From the NCBI RefSeq assembly GCF_011044995.1, contig NZ_JAAKZW010000002.1:124001-188000 (forward strand): a stretch of DNA of 64,000 nt, read 5' to 3'. The translations under genes and the position numbers were made by a program. This document shows, piece by piece, positions 8,252-16,505 of this stretch; the stretch's first letter is position 1; each line of letters opens with the position of its first letter. The notes under the pieces are model-generated. The model was not told the DNA's origin. It ran no database searches and was given only the letters and a program-made list of their open reading frames with translations. The DNA comes from Streptomyces mesophilus. GTDB lineage: Bacteria > Actinomycetota > Actinomycetes > Streptomycetales > Streptomycetaceae.

Positions 8252-8551
8252 GTGCGCAAGACCAAGACCCTGCTCGCCGAGTTCACCGCACGCGAGGGAG
8301 CGGAGGGTGAGGTGTCCCGGCTGATTCAGGAATACGCCGACAGGGTCCGTGATGAAGAGGGAAACCTCGCCTTCGAGATCTACACGAAGACAGCGTTCCC
8401 ACGGGCCTTCTGGATCTTCGAGGTGTACCGGGACGAAGCCGCGTTCCAGGCCCATCTGAAGGCCCCGTACGGAGGCCCGTTCAACAAGGCACTCGCCCCG
8501 CTGATCGAGGAGGACGCCTCGGTGCTGACCTTCCTTGATGCGGTGGACTGA
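8252..8551 (+). CDS. Antibiotic biosynthesis monooxygenase (ABM)-fold protein, YgiN-like
   Basis: Small 99-residue cytoplasmic protein of the dimeric alpha+beta-barrel ABM family, which includes quinol monooxygenases and heme-degrading relatives. LLAEFTAREG at the N-terminus and FWIFEVYRDEAAFQAHL in the middle are typical. The GTG start follows GAAGGA, and the gene begins 24 bp after the levanase stop, so it is probably cotranscribed with it. The physiological substrate is unknown. Its link to fructan use is unclear and may be no more than operon position. Confidence 0.75.
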   Translation: MRKTKTLLAEFTAREGAEGEVSRLIQEYADRVRDEEGNLAFEIYTKTAFPRAFWIFEVYRDEAAFQAHLKAPYGGPFNKALAPLIEEDASVLTFLDAVD

Positions 8552-8570
8552 CGGCCTGGACGCAGACCGC

Positions 8571-8604
8571 CGCGAACTCCGCAGCTTCGTCAGCGGAGTT
8601 CGCG
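8571..8604. terminator. Bidirectional hairpin after the levanase operon
   Basis: CGCGAACTCCGC (8571-8582) pairs perfectly with GCGGAGTTCGCG (8593-8604) around a 10-nt loop. It lies between the convergent ABM gene and the XRE regulator, as expected for a shared terminator. Confidence 0.75.
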
Positions 8605-8643
8605 GGCGGGCGCGTCCGGCGCCGACGCGTCGGCAGGGACGGT

Positions 8644-8865
8644 TCACCCGCCCGTGGTGTTCTCGGCCTCCCAGCGCAGCAGGTCACCCGGCTGGCATTC
8701 GAGTACCTCGCAGAGGGCGGCGAGCGTCGTGAAGCGCACCGCTTTGGCGCGGCCGTTCTTGAGTACCGCCAGGTTGGCGGGCGTGATCCCCACTCGGTCG
8801 GCGAGTTCCCCCACGGACATCTTCCGTCGGGCCAGCATCACGTCGATGTCGACGGTGATCGGCAT
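8644..8865 (-). CDS. XRE-family HTH regulator (partner of DUF2975)
   Basis: A 73-residue Cro/C1-type helix-turn-helix protein of the short YozG-like group. The HTH is KMSVGELADRVGITPANLAVLKNG (about 15-38), followed by LCEVLECQPGDLLRW. This family is normally encoded directly downstream of a DUF2975 membrane protein and overlaps it. That holds here: the ATG at 8863-8865 overlaps the DUF2975 stop as TGATG. Because the DUF2975 gene is truncated, this regulator has probably lost its normal promoter and translational coupling. It may be expressed poorly or only by read-through. Confidence 0.85.
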   Translation of the reverse strand: MPITVDIDVMLARRKMSVGELADRVGITPANLAVLKNGRAKAVRFTTLAALCEVLECQPGDLLRWEAENTTGG

Positions 8866-9101
8866 CAGATCACCTCGTCCAGCTCGGCCTGGATCTGTGC
8901 CGCCTCGGCGTCGCGGGCGACGGCCTGGGCGAGCAGCATCCGCAGGACGACCACGATGAGGGCGACTCCCAGGATGGCTACGCCGATCCCGGCCATGATC
9001 AGGGTGACGCCCGGGTCGTCCCGCTGGCCGGGCGCGTTGACGGCAGTGACCGTGAACCATACGAGAGCGGCCGCGACGATCGCGCCGATGATGCCGTCCA
9101 C
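8865..9101 (-). pseudogene. Truncated DUF2975 membrane protein gene (C-terminal half only)
   Basis: From VDGIIGAIVAAALVWF to the stop this reads as the last ~78 codons of a DUF2975 protein: two transmembrane helices, a GVTLIMAGIGVAILGVAL segment and the characteristic AQIQAELDEVI end. Intact members have about 160 residues and four helices; the first two helices and any start codon are missing. Upstream of 9101 the minus strand turns into unrelated sequence, antisense to a fragment reading on the plus strand (9102-9213). The break is sharp, so a deletion or rearrangement is likely. Confidence 0.75.
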
Positions 9102-9213
9102 GGAAGCCGTTCTCGCCACCGAGGTCGGCACGGACGACCGCCGTGCCCTTGTCACCGTGCCCGACCTCGCACCGGGCGCGTACAGCGGCCCGATCACGGT
9201 CACCGCGGCCTGA
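9102..9213 (+). pseudogene. Orphan 3' fragment of an unidentified secreted-type protein
   Basis: The plus strand reads EAVLATEVGTDDRRALVTVPDL then APGAYSGPITVTAA and a stop. The rhythm VPDLAPGAYSGPITVTA resembles the last strands of Ig-like or beta-sandwich domains of secreted enzymes. There is no credible start; in-frame sequence to the left is antisense to the DUF2975 remnant. I read it as the cut-off tail of another gene brought here by the same rearrangement. Confidence 0.45.
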
Positions 9214-9247
9214 GGCAGCGACGCCGCCCGGCCACCGACGCGACGAG

Positions 9248-9634
9248 CTAATCGTGCTCCGCCACCGGCCCCGTGCCCCGTGCCCCAGCAGTGCTGAACG
9301 CCTCGTCGGGGGAGGCGTACGACGGCAGTACGGCGTTGAGGCCCGTGATGTGCAGGACACGGGACACCGCGGGTGTCAGGCCGGCGACCGCGATGGCGGC
9401 TCGCCGGCCGATCGCGGTGTTGCGGGCGGCGATGAGCTGGGTGATGCCGCTGGAGTCGCAGAACGGCACCTGTGTCAGGTCGAGGACCAGCAGATCGCCG
9501 GCCGACAGGCACACGCTCTCCAGCGCTTTGCGCACCGCGGGTGTGGCGTCGTAGTCGAGCTCGCCGGTAATGGTCAGGACGGTGCCGCCGCGGCATGCGC
9601 GGTGGGTCACCGAGAAGGGGCTTGTGGGGTTCAC
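9248..9634 (-). CDS. STAS-domain anti-sigma factor antagonist (RsbV-like)
   Basis: A 128-residue STAS protein that binds and inhibits an anti-sigma kinase when dephosphorylated. LTITGELDYDATPAVRKALE (about 20-39) and LVLDLTQVPFCDSSGITQL (about 49-67) are typical; the Ser in DSSG is the expected phosphorylation site. The GTG start overlaps the stop of the upstream phosphatase gene as GTGA, so the two are translationally coupled. This makes the protein the likely substrate of that PP2C phosphatase. It is the last gene of the stressosome operon. No sigma factor follows. Confidence 0.88.
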   Translation of the reverse strand: MNPTSPFSVTHRACRGGTVLTITGELDYDATPAVRKALESVCLSAGDLLVLDLTQVPFCDSSGITQLIAARNTAIGRRAAIAVAGLTPAVSRVLHITGLNAVLPSYASPDEAFSTAGARGTGPVAEHD

Positions 9635-10875
9635 GGTGTTCCACCTGGAGTCGGCATCGTGCGGCGCACCGCCAAGGCGAGGGTGTCGTCGGAATGGAGG
9701 ATCCGCGTGTGCAGTTCGGCCGCGACAGCGCCGGGAAACTCCGCTATAGGCAGTCGGCGCAGACGGCTCGCGGCGGCTGCGAGCCGGGCCTCGCCCTCGA
9801 TCGGGTCGCGGCGGCTCTCGGTCAGGCCGTCCGTGTAGAGCACCAACAGGTCGCCCGGGCCGAGATGTTCGTGCCGCACGGCGTCGCTGCCGGCCAGCGG
9901 ATAGCCGATTCCGCGCCCACGTACCTCGACCAGCTTGGTGGCGCCGTCGGCGCGGACCAGGAGCGGCGGCGGATGACTGCCGTTGGCCACCGAGAGCCGG
10001 CCCGAGCCGGGATCGATGCGGACGAGCAGCACCGTCGACATCAGCTCGCCGTCGAACGGCAGCAGGATCTCGTCGGTACGGGCGACGATCGAGTCGAGCG
10101 GATGCCCCTCCAAGGCGAGCGTGCGCACCGCATGAGTCACGTTGAGCGCGCTGCGGGTGCTGGTCACACCGTGCCCGAGCGCGTCGACCACGGTGATGTG
10201 GACGCTGCCGTCGGGCAGCCGGAACCAGTCGTACAGGTCCCCGCCCGTCGGCGCGTGCGTGTCGGCGGGCGCATAGTGGACGGCCATCTCCAGGCCCTCG
10301 ATCCGCACCGGCGGCGGCCGCAGCGCGTCCTCGAGCTCGCGCAGGGTCCGTCCGTGAGCACGGCGCAGTTGCTCGTCGCGCTCCTCCAACTGGACGTACA
10401 GGGCCAGTACTCCGCTGTTCGTCTCGTTCAACTCACGGGTGAGGCGGTCCTGTTCCGCGGCGAGCGCGTCGGCTCGTTCGACCGCGGACCGCAGCTCCTC
10501 CTCGAGCAGTTCCAGCTGGCCTACAGAACTCTCCGCCATGGGCGCGTAGGCCTGGGCCGGCAGCCGCCACAGGGTGACGGCACCCGGCAACTGCTCCGCC
10601 GGCAGCGGAAGATCCCGCGGTGCGGGCACCCCCGGCGGTGCGAGCGGAGCGCGCAGCCGGACGGCCAGTTGCGGCGGGCGTCCGTCCGGGGCCGGCTCGG
10701 GTGCCACGTGCAGGGTGACGATGCGGCCCGCGTTGAGCTCCTCGGCGGCCACGGTCGACACCGACAGGGTGAGCCGGGCCCTCAGCTCGGCGGGCAGCTG
10801 CCACTGGTGGGCGAGCCGGCGCAGGGTGGCACGCAGACCCCGCAGGGAGCGGTGCGTGGTGCCATGCGTGATCAT
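9631..10875 (-). CDS. PP2C-type SpoIIE/RsbU-like phosphatase
   Basis: A 414-residue phosphatase that should dephosphorylate the STAS antagonist encoded by the next gene. The N-terminal ~75 residues resemble a degenerate HATPase domain. A coiled coil follows (about 118-200), and then the SpoIIE catalytic domain. Metal-binding Asp motifs are GGDLYDWF, DALGHG and YTDGLTE. The coiled-coil N-terminus recalls RsbU, which is switched on by RsbT, encoded two genes upstream. The ATG at 10873-10875 overlaps the upstream stop by 4 bases (ATGA). The order rsbR-S-T then kinase/phosphatase then this gene supports a signal path from stressosome to STAS dephosphorylation. Confidence 0.88.
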   Translation of the reverse strand: MITHGTTHRSLRGLRATLRRLAHQWQLPAELRARLTLSVSTVAAEELNAGRIVTLHVAPEPAPDGRPPQLAVRLRAPLAPPGVPAPRDLPLPAEQLPGAVTLWRLPAQAYAPMAESSVGQLELLEEELRSAVERADALAAEQDRLTRELNETNSGVLALYVQLEERDEQLRRAHGRTLRELEDALRPPPVRIEGLEMAVHYAPADTHAPTGGDLYDWFRLPDGSVHITVVDALGHGVTSTRSALNVTHAVRTLALEGHPLDSIVARTDEILLPFDGELMSTVLLVRIDPGSGRLSVANGSHPPPLLVRADGATKLVEVRGRGIGYPLAGSDAVRHEHLGPGDLLVLYTDGLTESRRDPIEGEARLAAAASRLRRLPIAEFPGAVAAELHTRILHSDDTLALAVRRTMPTPGGTP

Positions 10876-11903
10876 GAACTTCCTTTGGTCGTACCGGAGA
10901 CGAGCACGGTGGCGTCGTCCCGCGACAGGCGGTGGCCATGGGCGAGGGCGGCGGCGAGCAGAGGCGCCGGCAGGCGCAGCGTGGCCGGGGAGGGGTTCCT
11001 CGCCCATGCATCGCCGACGCCGTCGGTGTGCACGACCACGGAGCTCCCCGCGGGTGCGTCGATCCGCTCGACGTACGGCGCGGGAAGGTTCCAGCCGACC
11101 ACGCCCGGGCGCGGCGCCATCCGCCGCACCGTCCCGTCCGGCGTGGTCAGTGCGACGCGCACATTGCCCACGCCGCAGTGCTCGACGCTGCCGGGGCGCT
11201 GCCGAAGGAGCGCCACCGCAGCGCCTCTGGTGCGCCGCAGCCCGACATGCAGGGACTCGAGCAGTTCGGGCAGCGGGAGTTCGCCGGCTCCGAGGAAGAT
11301 GCCGACGGCCGCCCGGGAGGCCTCGGCAGCCGTACTGCCGTGCCCGAGGCCGTCGATCACGGCGAAGGTGCGCGTGTCCTCGGTGCGGACCATGGCCCAG
11401 TGGTCACCGCTTTCCTCCTCGCCTTGCGCCGGCATCAACAGCGCGCCCAGACCCGGCCCGTTCACGCGCCGAGTGCCGGGGGCGGACAGACGGGCGCAGA
11501 CCAAGGTCCCCTCGCCGGGGCGGGAGCGGATGGTCAACTCGTCGGCGATACGCTGCACGGCGCCCAGACCCGAACCGAGCGTGCCGGTGCTGGTGTAGCC
11601 GTCGGCCATGCACAAGGCGGGGTCCGCCATGCCCGGGCCGCGGTCGACGGCGATGATCTGGACCCCCGTACCGTCGGGCGATTTCTGCAGGTAGAGCGCG
11701 CCGTCCTTGGCGTGTTTGACCACATTGCTGGCCAGTTCGCTGGCCAGCACGGCGGCACGCTCGGGCAACGACCCGCCCAGAGCGCAGAGTTCGGCGGTGG
11801 CGCGCGCCGCGTTGGCGGCCATGTGGACGGCGCTGTAGTGGTCCATCCGGACCTGCGTCGCCACATGGCCCTGCGCCGTCGCCGCCGTCACCGGTTGTTC
11901 CAC
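10872..11903 (-). CDS. Fused HATPase anti-sigma kinase and PP2C phosphatase (RsbT/RsbX-like)
   Basis: A 343-residue two-domain protein. Residues 1-140 form a GHKL ATPase (N box LASELASNVVKHA, G1 VDRGPGMAD, G2 GTLGSGLGAVQRI). Residues 150-340 form a small SpoIIE/RsbX-type phosphatase domain (VIDGLGHG, VVVHTDGVGD). In RsbRST modules such proteins are thought to reset the stressosome by removing phosphate from RsbR and RsbS, with the kinase domain acting as a further RsbT/W-like switch. It overlaps rsbT by 16 bases and the next gene by 4. Its role is inferred from context and domain fusion. Confidence 0.85.
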   Translation of the reverse strand: MEQPVTAATAQGHVATQVRMDHYSAVHMAANAARATAELCALGGSLPERAAVLASELASNVVKHAKDGALYLQKSPDGTGVQIIAVDRGPGMADPALCMADGYTSTGTLGSGLGAVQRIADELTIRSRPGEGTLVCARLSAPGTRRVNGPGLGALLMPAQGEEESGDHWAMVRTEDTRTFAVIDGLGHGSTAAEASRAAVGIFLGAGELPLPELLESLHVGLRRTRGAAVALLRQRPGSVEHCGVGNVRVALTTPDGTVRRMAPRPGVVGWNLPAPYVERIDAPAGSSVVVHTDGVGDAWARNPSPATLRLPAPLLAAALAHGHRLSRDDATVLVSGTTKGSS

Positions 11904-12373
11904 CGGACCGCCGTCACCGTGGTGCCCTCGCCGACGGTCGTGTCCACGCCGAACTCGTGCATGAGCCGGCGGGCCCCGCCGAGGCCGTGCCCGAGGCCGG
12001 TCCCGGTGGTCCAGCCGTCGGTGAGCGCCTTGTCCAGATCGGGGATGCCGGGACCGTTGTCCCGCACCGTCAGGCGGACGCCACCGCGGGCGCCGTGCCC
12101 GAGCACCTCGATGGTCAACGAGCCTCCGCCGCCGTGCACATAGGCGTTACGGGCGAGTTCGCTGGCCGCGGTGACGATACGGGTCTGATCCACCAGAGCG
12201 AACCCGGCCGCGACCGTGGCGGACCGTACCGCGTGCCGGACGGTCAGCAGATCCTGCTCGCTCATCACCGCGTGCGTCTGCGCGCCGTCGGGAGCGACGT
12301 CCAGACCGACGGGCCGCAGCGGGGCGTCGGCGTGCCGTGCGCCGCGGGCGAACGCTTCATCGTAGAGCGTCAT
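11888..12373 (-). CDS. rsbT: RsbT-like serine/threonine kinase of the stressosome
   Basis: A 161-residue GHKL-type kinase. The N box is ASELARNAYVHGGG, G1 is VRDNGPGIPDL and G2 is GTGLGHGLGGARRL, matching RsbT closely. In the stressosome it is held by RsbR/RsbS, phosphorylates them on stress, and is released to activate an RsbU-type phosphatase. The N-terminal ~35 residues before the kinase core are longer than in Bacillus RsbT. The ATG at 12371-12373 lies inside the 3' end of rsbS (17-base overlap). Confidence 0.88.
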   Translation of the reverse strand: MTLYDEAFARGARHADAPLRPVGLDVAPDGAQTHAVMSEQDLLTVRHAVRSATVAAGFALVDQTRIVTAASELARNAYVHGGGGSLTIEVLGHGARGGVRLTVRDNGPGIPDLDKALTDGWTTGTGLGHGLGGARRLMHEFGVDTTVGEGTTVTAVRWNNR

Positions 12374-12767
12374 ACGCGTCGCCTCTCGGGGACCGTGCCG
12401 TCTGCTGCCACCCCAGCGCGTGCATGCCCTGCTCCGCGTTGAGAGCGGTCTCCACGCCCTTGAGCTGCAGCCCCAGTTCGACCAGCGTGATCGCCACCGC
12501 CGGACGCATCCCCGCGACGATGACCCTGGCACCCAGGAGGCGTGCCATGGTGGCGAGTTCGGTGAGGGTGCGGGCGACGAACGAGTCGATGAGGTCGAGG
12601 CGCGAGACGTCGATCAGGACGCCGCGCGCGCCGTCGGCGACGATGCGCTCCGTCAGCTCGTCGGTGAACGTCAGAGCGGAGGTGTCGTCGAGCTCGTTGA
12701 GGAGCCCGGTCACCAACACGTCGCCGAGCCGCAGGATGGGCACGGCCGAAGGCCGCGGAGCGTTCAC
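12357..12767 (-). CDS. rsbS: RsbS-like STAS protein of the stressosome core
   Basis: A 136-residue single STAS domain. VPILRLGDVLVTGLLNELDD at the N-terminus and IDVSRLDLIDSFVARTL in the middle match RsbS; the Ser in IDSF is the position phosphorylated by RsbT. The C-terminus GMRPAVAITLVELGL is also typical. The start is a GTG at 12765-12767 that overlaps the rsbR stop as GTGA. It forms the scaffold of the stressosome with RsbR. Confidence 0.88.
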   Translation of the reverse strand: MNAPRPSAVPILRLGDVLVTGLLNELDDTSALTFTDELTERIVADGARGVLIDVSRLDLIDSFVARTLTELATMARLLGARVIVAGMRPAVAITLVELGLQLKGVETALNAEQGMHALGWQQTARSPRGDAYDALR

Positions 12768-13648
12768 CGTGCGGCCGCCGTGAGGTGCGCGTCCGCGCCG
12801 GGCATGGGCTCGTCCGTGATCCGGACCGCCGCGGCGAGCGCGTCGGCGAGGGTGGCCTTGGTGAGGATGGTCGACAGATCGATGCCGAGCTGGGCGATGG
12901 TCTGCGCGATCGGCGGGCGGATACCGCTGATGACGCAGTCGGCGCCCATCAGCCGTACGGCGTTGACGGTGTGCATCAGATGCTGGGCGACGGCCGTGTC
13001 CACCGCGGGGACCCCGGTGATGTCGATGATGGCCACCTGCGCCTCGTGCTCCTGGATGGCCTGCAGCACGCTCTCCATCACGACCTGGGTACGCGCCGTG
13101 TCCAGCGTGCCGATCAGGGGCACGGCCAGCACATGGCGCCACAACCGGACCACGGGGGTGGAGACTTCGAGCAGCTGGCGGCTCTGGCGCCGGATGATCT
13201 CCTCGCGGCCCTCGACATACGTCTCGAAGGAGAGCGCCCCGGCCGTGTCGAGCAGCCGGTTGATCAGCACGGCGGCGGCGAACAGCTCCGCGGTGTCCCG
13301 CGTCGTGTACTGCATCGCCTCAAGGAGGGCTTCCTTGAGGCAGAGCACGGCGAGCGAGGTGTCGGTGGGGGAGGCGCCGGCGCGGGCGCGGTGCAGCGAC
13401 AACTCCATGACGCAGGCGCGCAGATCGCGGTGCGAGGCGAAGAGGTGGCGCACCGGCGTCTCGCCGGACAGGCCGTCCGTGAGCGCGGCGAGCAACTGGC
13501 CGGCCTCCGTGCGCAGCTGGCCCTCGTCGAGGTCGACGGCGTCGGTCTGCTCCAGCTGCAGCCGTACCCACCGGTCGGCGATCTCTTCGTGACGTTCCCT
13601 GAGGGCGTCGTGCAGACGCTCCCGGGTGGCATCTTCCCGCGGACTCAC
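12764..13648 (-). CDS. rsbR: RsbR-like stressosome co-antagonist (RsbRD-type N-domain plus STAS)
   Basis: 294 residues. The N-terminal ~150 residues are an all-helical sensor domain of the RsbRD kind, not a clear globin. The C-terminal STAS domain contains IIDITGVPAVDTAVAQHL and GIRPPIAQTIAQ. The two Thr (VDT and QTI) align with the phosphorylated Thr residues of Bacillus RsbRA. I chose the GTG at 13646-13648 because GAGAGG lies 6 nt upstream; another GTG two codons earlier sits on that site. It is the first gene of a six-gene overlapping operon. Confidence 0.88.
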   Translation of the reverse strand: MSPREDATRERLHDALRERHEEIADRWVRLQLEQTDAVDLDEGQLRTEAGQLLAALTDGLSGETPVRHLFASHRDLRACVMELSLHRARAGASPTDTSLAVLCLKEALLEAMQYTTRDTAELFAAAVLINRLLDTAGALSFETYVEGREEIIRRQSRQLLEVSTPVVRLWRHVLAVPLIGTLDTARTQVVMESVLQAIQEHEAQVAIIDITGVPAVDTAVAQHLMHTVNAVRLMGADCVISGIRPPIAQTIAQLGIDLSTILTKATLADALAAAVRITDEPMPGADAHLTAAAR

Positions 13649-13936
13649 ATGCACCTCTCGTCTTCGACAACCTTGCACTCCGCCGCTGCCGGCCGTGGAC
13701 GGGCCCAGGGTGCCGATCAGGCCGGCAGGGAGGGCAAGCCGACCTGTGCGGTCCTGGTCACATCCGGTGTGGGCCGACGCGACGGAGTTCGGGACGCCGC
13801 GTACCCCCTTGGGGGCAGGTAATGCCCGGGCAGCCGTAATTCTTTGTGGCGTACGGAGGTTTGTGTGGTCACCGGTGCGGGTGATGCGTACGCGCATTGC
13901 CGGTGTTGTGTCCGCGCGTTGCCGGTCTCCGCGGTG

Positions 13937-14389
13937 TCAAGCCGTTGCCGCGAGCGTGTGCTTCGGGTGCGGGCGCAAGGGCATCCATACGCTGACGACC
14001 TTGCCGTCCGAGCAGAGCATGACGCTCACGTCGCCGGACAGCCGCTCCACGAGCTTCCATCCGTAGCCGCCCGGCGCCATGGCGTCGGCGGCATCGGCGC
14101 GGGTGGCCGGGAGCTGGAAGGAGTGGTCGGCCACTTCCAAGGCCACGCCGTCCTCTTCGACGTGGACACCGAAGGCGGCGATGCCACCCCCGTGGGTCAG
14201 TGCGTTGCTGCACAGTTCGGAAGTCACCAGGAGGATGTCCGCGACGCCGGGGTCCCGGGTCAGCTGACGGCCGTTGGCCCCGAACCGCAAGGCGAGCAGG
14301 CGCTTGACGCGTGCGCGTGCCTCGGCGGGTGTGCCGGGCGGCGAGTGCCGGTCGGGTGATCCACTGTGGTGGCGGAAGTGCCGGTGCAT
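13937..14389 (-). CDS. RsbW-like ATP-binding anti-sigma regulatory protein
   Basis: A 150-residue HATPase_c_2 protein of the type very abundant in Streptomyces. The His-rich N-terminus (MHRHFRHHSG) is followed by the GHKL core: N box VTSELCSNALTHGG, a degenerate G1 (LEVADHSFQLP) and G2 AMAPGGYGWKLVERL. It may bind a sigma factor or antagonist and phosphorylate a STAS protein. It lies 290 bp upstream of rsbR on the same strand. The gap suggests its own transcription unit, so a link to the rsb operon is suggestive only. Confidence 0.8.
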   Translation of the reverse strand: MHRHFRHHSGSPDRHSPPGTPAEARARVKRLLALRFGANGRQLTRDPGVADILLVTSELCSNALTHGGGIAAFGVHVEEDGVALEVADHSFQLPATRADAADAMAPGGYGWKLVERLSGDVSVMLCSDGKVVSVWMPLRPHPKHTLAATA

Positions 14390-14526
14390 GGGGAGTGCCT
14401 CTTTTCGGATGGGACGACGGCGATCTGAGTGCACCTCGTCGTGGCGTGTGCCCGACCTCACACCGCTCATGCCCGTCTTCCCGTATCCGCGCGGACAGTT
14501 ACCGCATTCGGCCGCACCCGGCCGGT

Positions 14527-15387
14527 TCAGACGGCGAGGGCGGATCGGGCCGCGTCCAGGGCCTGTTCGGCGTAGCCGCGGCCGAACAGGGCCGCGTGCA
14601 CCAGGAGTGGGAAGAGCTGGTGCAGGGGGATGCGGGTGCGCCAGCCCTCGGAGAGCGGGGCGATCTCCTCGTAACCCTGGATGACCGAGGGCAGTTGGGG
14701 GCAGCCGAAGAGGTGGAGCATGGCCAGGTCCGTCTCGCGGTGGCCGCCGTGTGCCGCCGGATCGATCAGATACGGATGGCCGTCGGCGCCCCACAGGACG
14801 TTGCCGTTCCACAGGTCCCCGTGCAGCCGGGCCGGTGGTTCGGCGGGACCGGCCAGGTCGGGCAGCCGGTCGCAGAGCCGCTCGACGGTCCCGGCTTCCT
14901 GGGGCCGGATCGTGCCGTCGTCCACGGCGGTGCGCAGATACGGCAGGACGCGCTGTTCCGCGTACCAACCCGGCCAGCTGTCCTGGGCGTTGTTGCGCAT
15001 CGGTGCCTGTCCGATGTACGCCTCGACGGGTCCGTCCGGCGGCGGGGCGCCGAACGCGGGGGCGCCGGCGCGGTGCATCCGTGCCAAGGAGCGCCCCAGC
15101 TCCACGGCCGCGGCGCGACCGGGCGGACCGGTCACCACCCGCTCGGCGACCAGCCACCGCTCGTCCCACCCGTGGAGCAACGGCACCCGCACGGTTCCGG
15201 ACGCGGCCAGCCACTCCAGACCCGTGGCCTCGGCCCGCGTCGCCCCCGGCGCACGGTTCTGCTTCACCATCACCGAGCGCCCGTCGAGGAGCTCCACCTC
15301 GCACAGCGCCCCGGAGCGGTCCCGCACCCCCGACACCGTGCCACCCGTGTGGAGTGCGGCTGCCGTTGCGGGATCCGTGGGGGACAT
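14527..15387 (-). CDS. Fructosamine kinase family protein
   Basis: A 286-residue APH-fold kinase. The catalytic motif LHGDLWNGN (about 210-218) and the metal motif IDPAAHGGHRETDLAM (about 228-243) define the fructosamine/ketosamine-3-kinase family. These phosphorylate glycated amines so that the sugar is released. The protein is probably cytoplasmic and acts in deglycation. It sits 24 bp from the convergently read neighbourhood of the GST-like gene on the same strand. No promoter could be assigned. Confidence 0.88.
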   Translation of the reverse strand: MSPTDPATAAALHTGGTVSGVRDRSGALCEVELLDGRSVMVKQNRAPGATRAEATGLEWLAASGTVRVPLLHGWDERWLVAERVVTGPPGRAAAVELGRSLARMHRAGAPAFGAPPPDGPVEAYIGQAPMRNNAQDSWPGWYAEQRVLPYLRTAVDDGTIRPQEAGTVERLCDRLPDLAGPAEPPARLHGDLWNGNVLWGADGHPYLIDPAAHGGHRETDLAMLHLFGCPQLPSVIQGYEEIAPLSEGWRTRIPLHQLFPLLVHAALFGRGYAEQALDAARSALAV

Positions 15388-15410
15388 CCGGCCAGGGTAG
15401 GCCCGCGCCG

Positions 15411-16397
15411 TCAGACCAGCGGCGGGACGCGCTCGCCGGCCGGCGGGGGCCCCGGCGCGGTGCCGTCGCCGAACGGCCGGCCGCCCAGCTCGTCCCGCCC
15501 GTGCGGCGTCAGCCAGCCGCTCGGATCAGGTCCCTGCGGGACGATCCCGGTCGGATTGACCGTGCGATGCACCCCGTAGTAGTGCGTCTTGATCTGCTCG
15601 AAGTCGATGGTGTCGCCGAAGCCGGGGGTCTGGAAGAGGTCCCGCGTGTACGCCCACAGGGCGGGCATTTCGGTGAGCTTGTGCCGGTTGCACTTGAAGT
15701 GGCCGTGGTAGACGGCGTCGAAGCGCACCAGCGTGGGGAAGAGGCGCACATCCGCCTCGGTGATCGAGTCGCCGACCAGGTAGCGCCGGGTCGTCAGACG
15801 CTCCTCCAACCAGTCGAGCCTGTCCCACAGTTGGCGGTACGCCTTGTCGTACGCCTCCTGCGAGGTGGCGAAACCGCACTTGTAGACACCGTTGTTCAGG
15901 TCGGTGAAGACCTTTCCGGCCACGTCCTCGATCTCGTCGCGCAGCTTCTCCGGATAGAGATCCGGCGCCCCGTCCCGGTGATGTGCCGCCCATTCGCTCC
16001 CCAGATCGAGCGTGATCCGGGCGAAGTCGTTGGTCACCACCTGCCCCGTCGGAATGTCCACGAGGGCGGGCACGGTGATACCGCGCGGATAGTCGGGGTC
16101 CCGTTTGAAGAACGCCTCCTGTAGGCGTTCGATGCCGAGCACGGGGTCTTTGCCGCCGGGGTCCAGATCGAACGACCAGCTGCGCTCGTCGTGCAGCGGT
16201 CCGGCGATCCCCATCGAAAGGACGCCCTCGAGCCCCAGCAGACGCCGTACGATCGCCGCCCGGTTCGCCCATGGACAGGCGCGGGCGATGATCAGGCGAT
16301 AGCGCCCGGGCTCCACGGGGAAGCCGTCGCGGCCGTCGGCCGTGATCCGCGTCGTGATGTAGTTCTGATCCCTTTTGAACTCTCCACCACCAGCCAT
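15411..16397 (-). CDS. Glutathionyl-hydroquinone reductase / xi-class GST-like protein
   Basis: 328 residues, the usual length for this family. The N-terminal thioredoxin-fold domain carries the catalytic motif ARACPWANR (Cys about 41); the C-terminal all-helical domain contains GDSITEADVRLFPTLVRFD (about 217-235), diagnostic for the xi class. The proteobacterial enzymes remove glutathione from quinols. Streptomyces makes mycothiol instead, so the actual thiol is probably mycothiol (established for the lineage; inferred here). It is followed by the fructosamine kinase gene on the same strand. Confidence 0.88.
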   Translation of the reverse strand: MAGGGEFKRDQNYITTRITADGRDGFPVEPGRYRLIIARACPWANRAAIVRRLLGLEGVLSMGIAGPLHDERSWSFDLDPGGKDPVLGIERLQEAFFKRDPDYPRGITVPALVDIPTGQVVTNDFARITLDLGSEWAAHHRDGAPDLYPEKLRDEIEDVAGKVFTDLNNGVYKCGFATSQEAYDKAYRQLWDRLDWLEERLTTRRYLVGDSITEADVRLFPTLVRFDAVYHGHFKCNRHKLTEMPALWAYTRDLFQTPGFGDTIDFEQIKTHYYGVHRTVNPTGIVPQGPDPSGWLTPHGRDELGGRPFGDGTAPGPPPAGERVPPLV

Positions 16398-16505
16398 ACA
16401 CCGAGCCTAGACGCCGATGAGTTCCGGCGTCGCGCGGAGTCATCTCCGATGACCGGAAATGCGGCGCCGTACGGCGCCGCCCGCACCAGACACCGCGGAG
16501 AACTC

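Noticed and set aside
13801..13806. Sigma-B type -10 box (GGGTAC on the minus strand) about 150 bp upstream of rsbR
   Set aside because: No matching -35 (GTTT-like) at the right distance; I could not support a promoter call.
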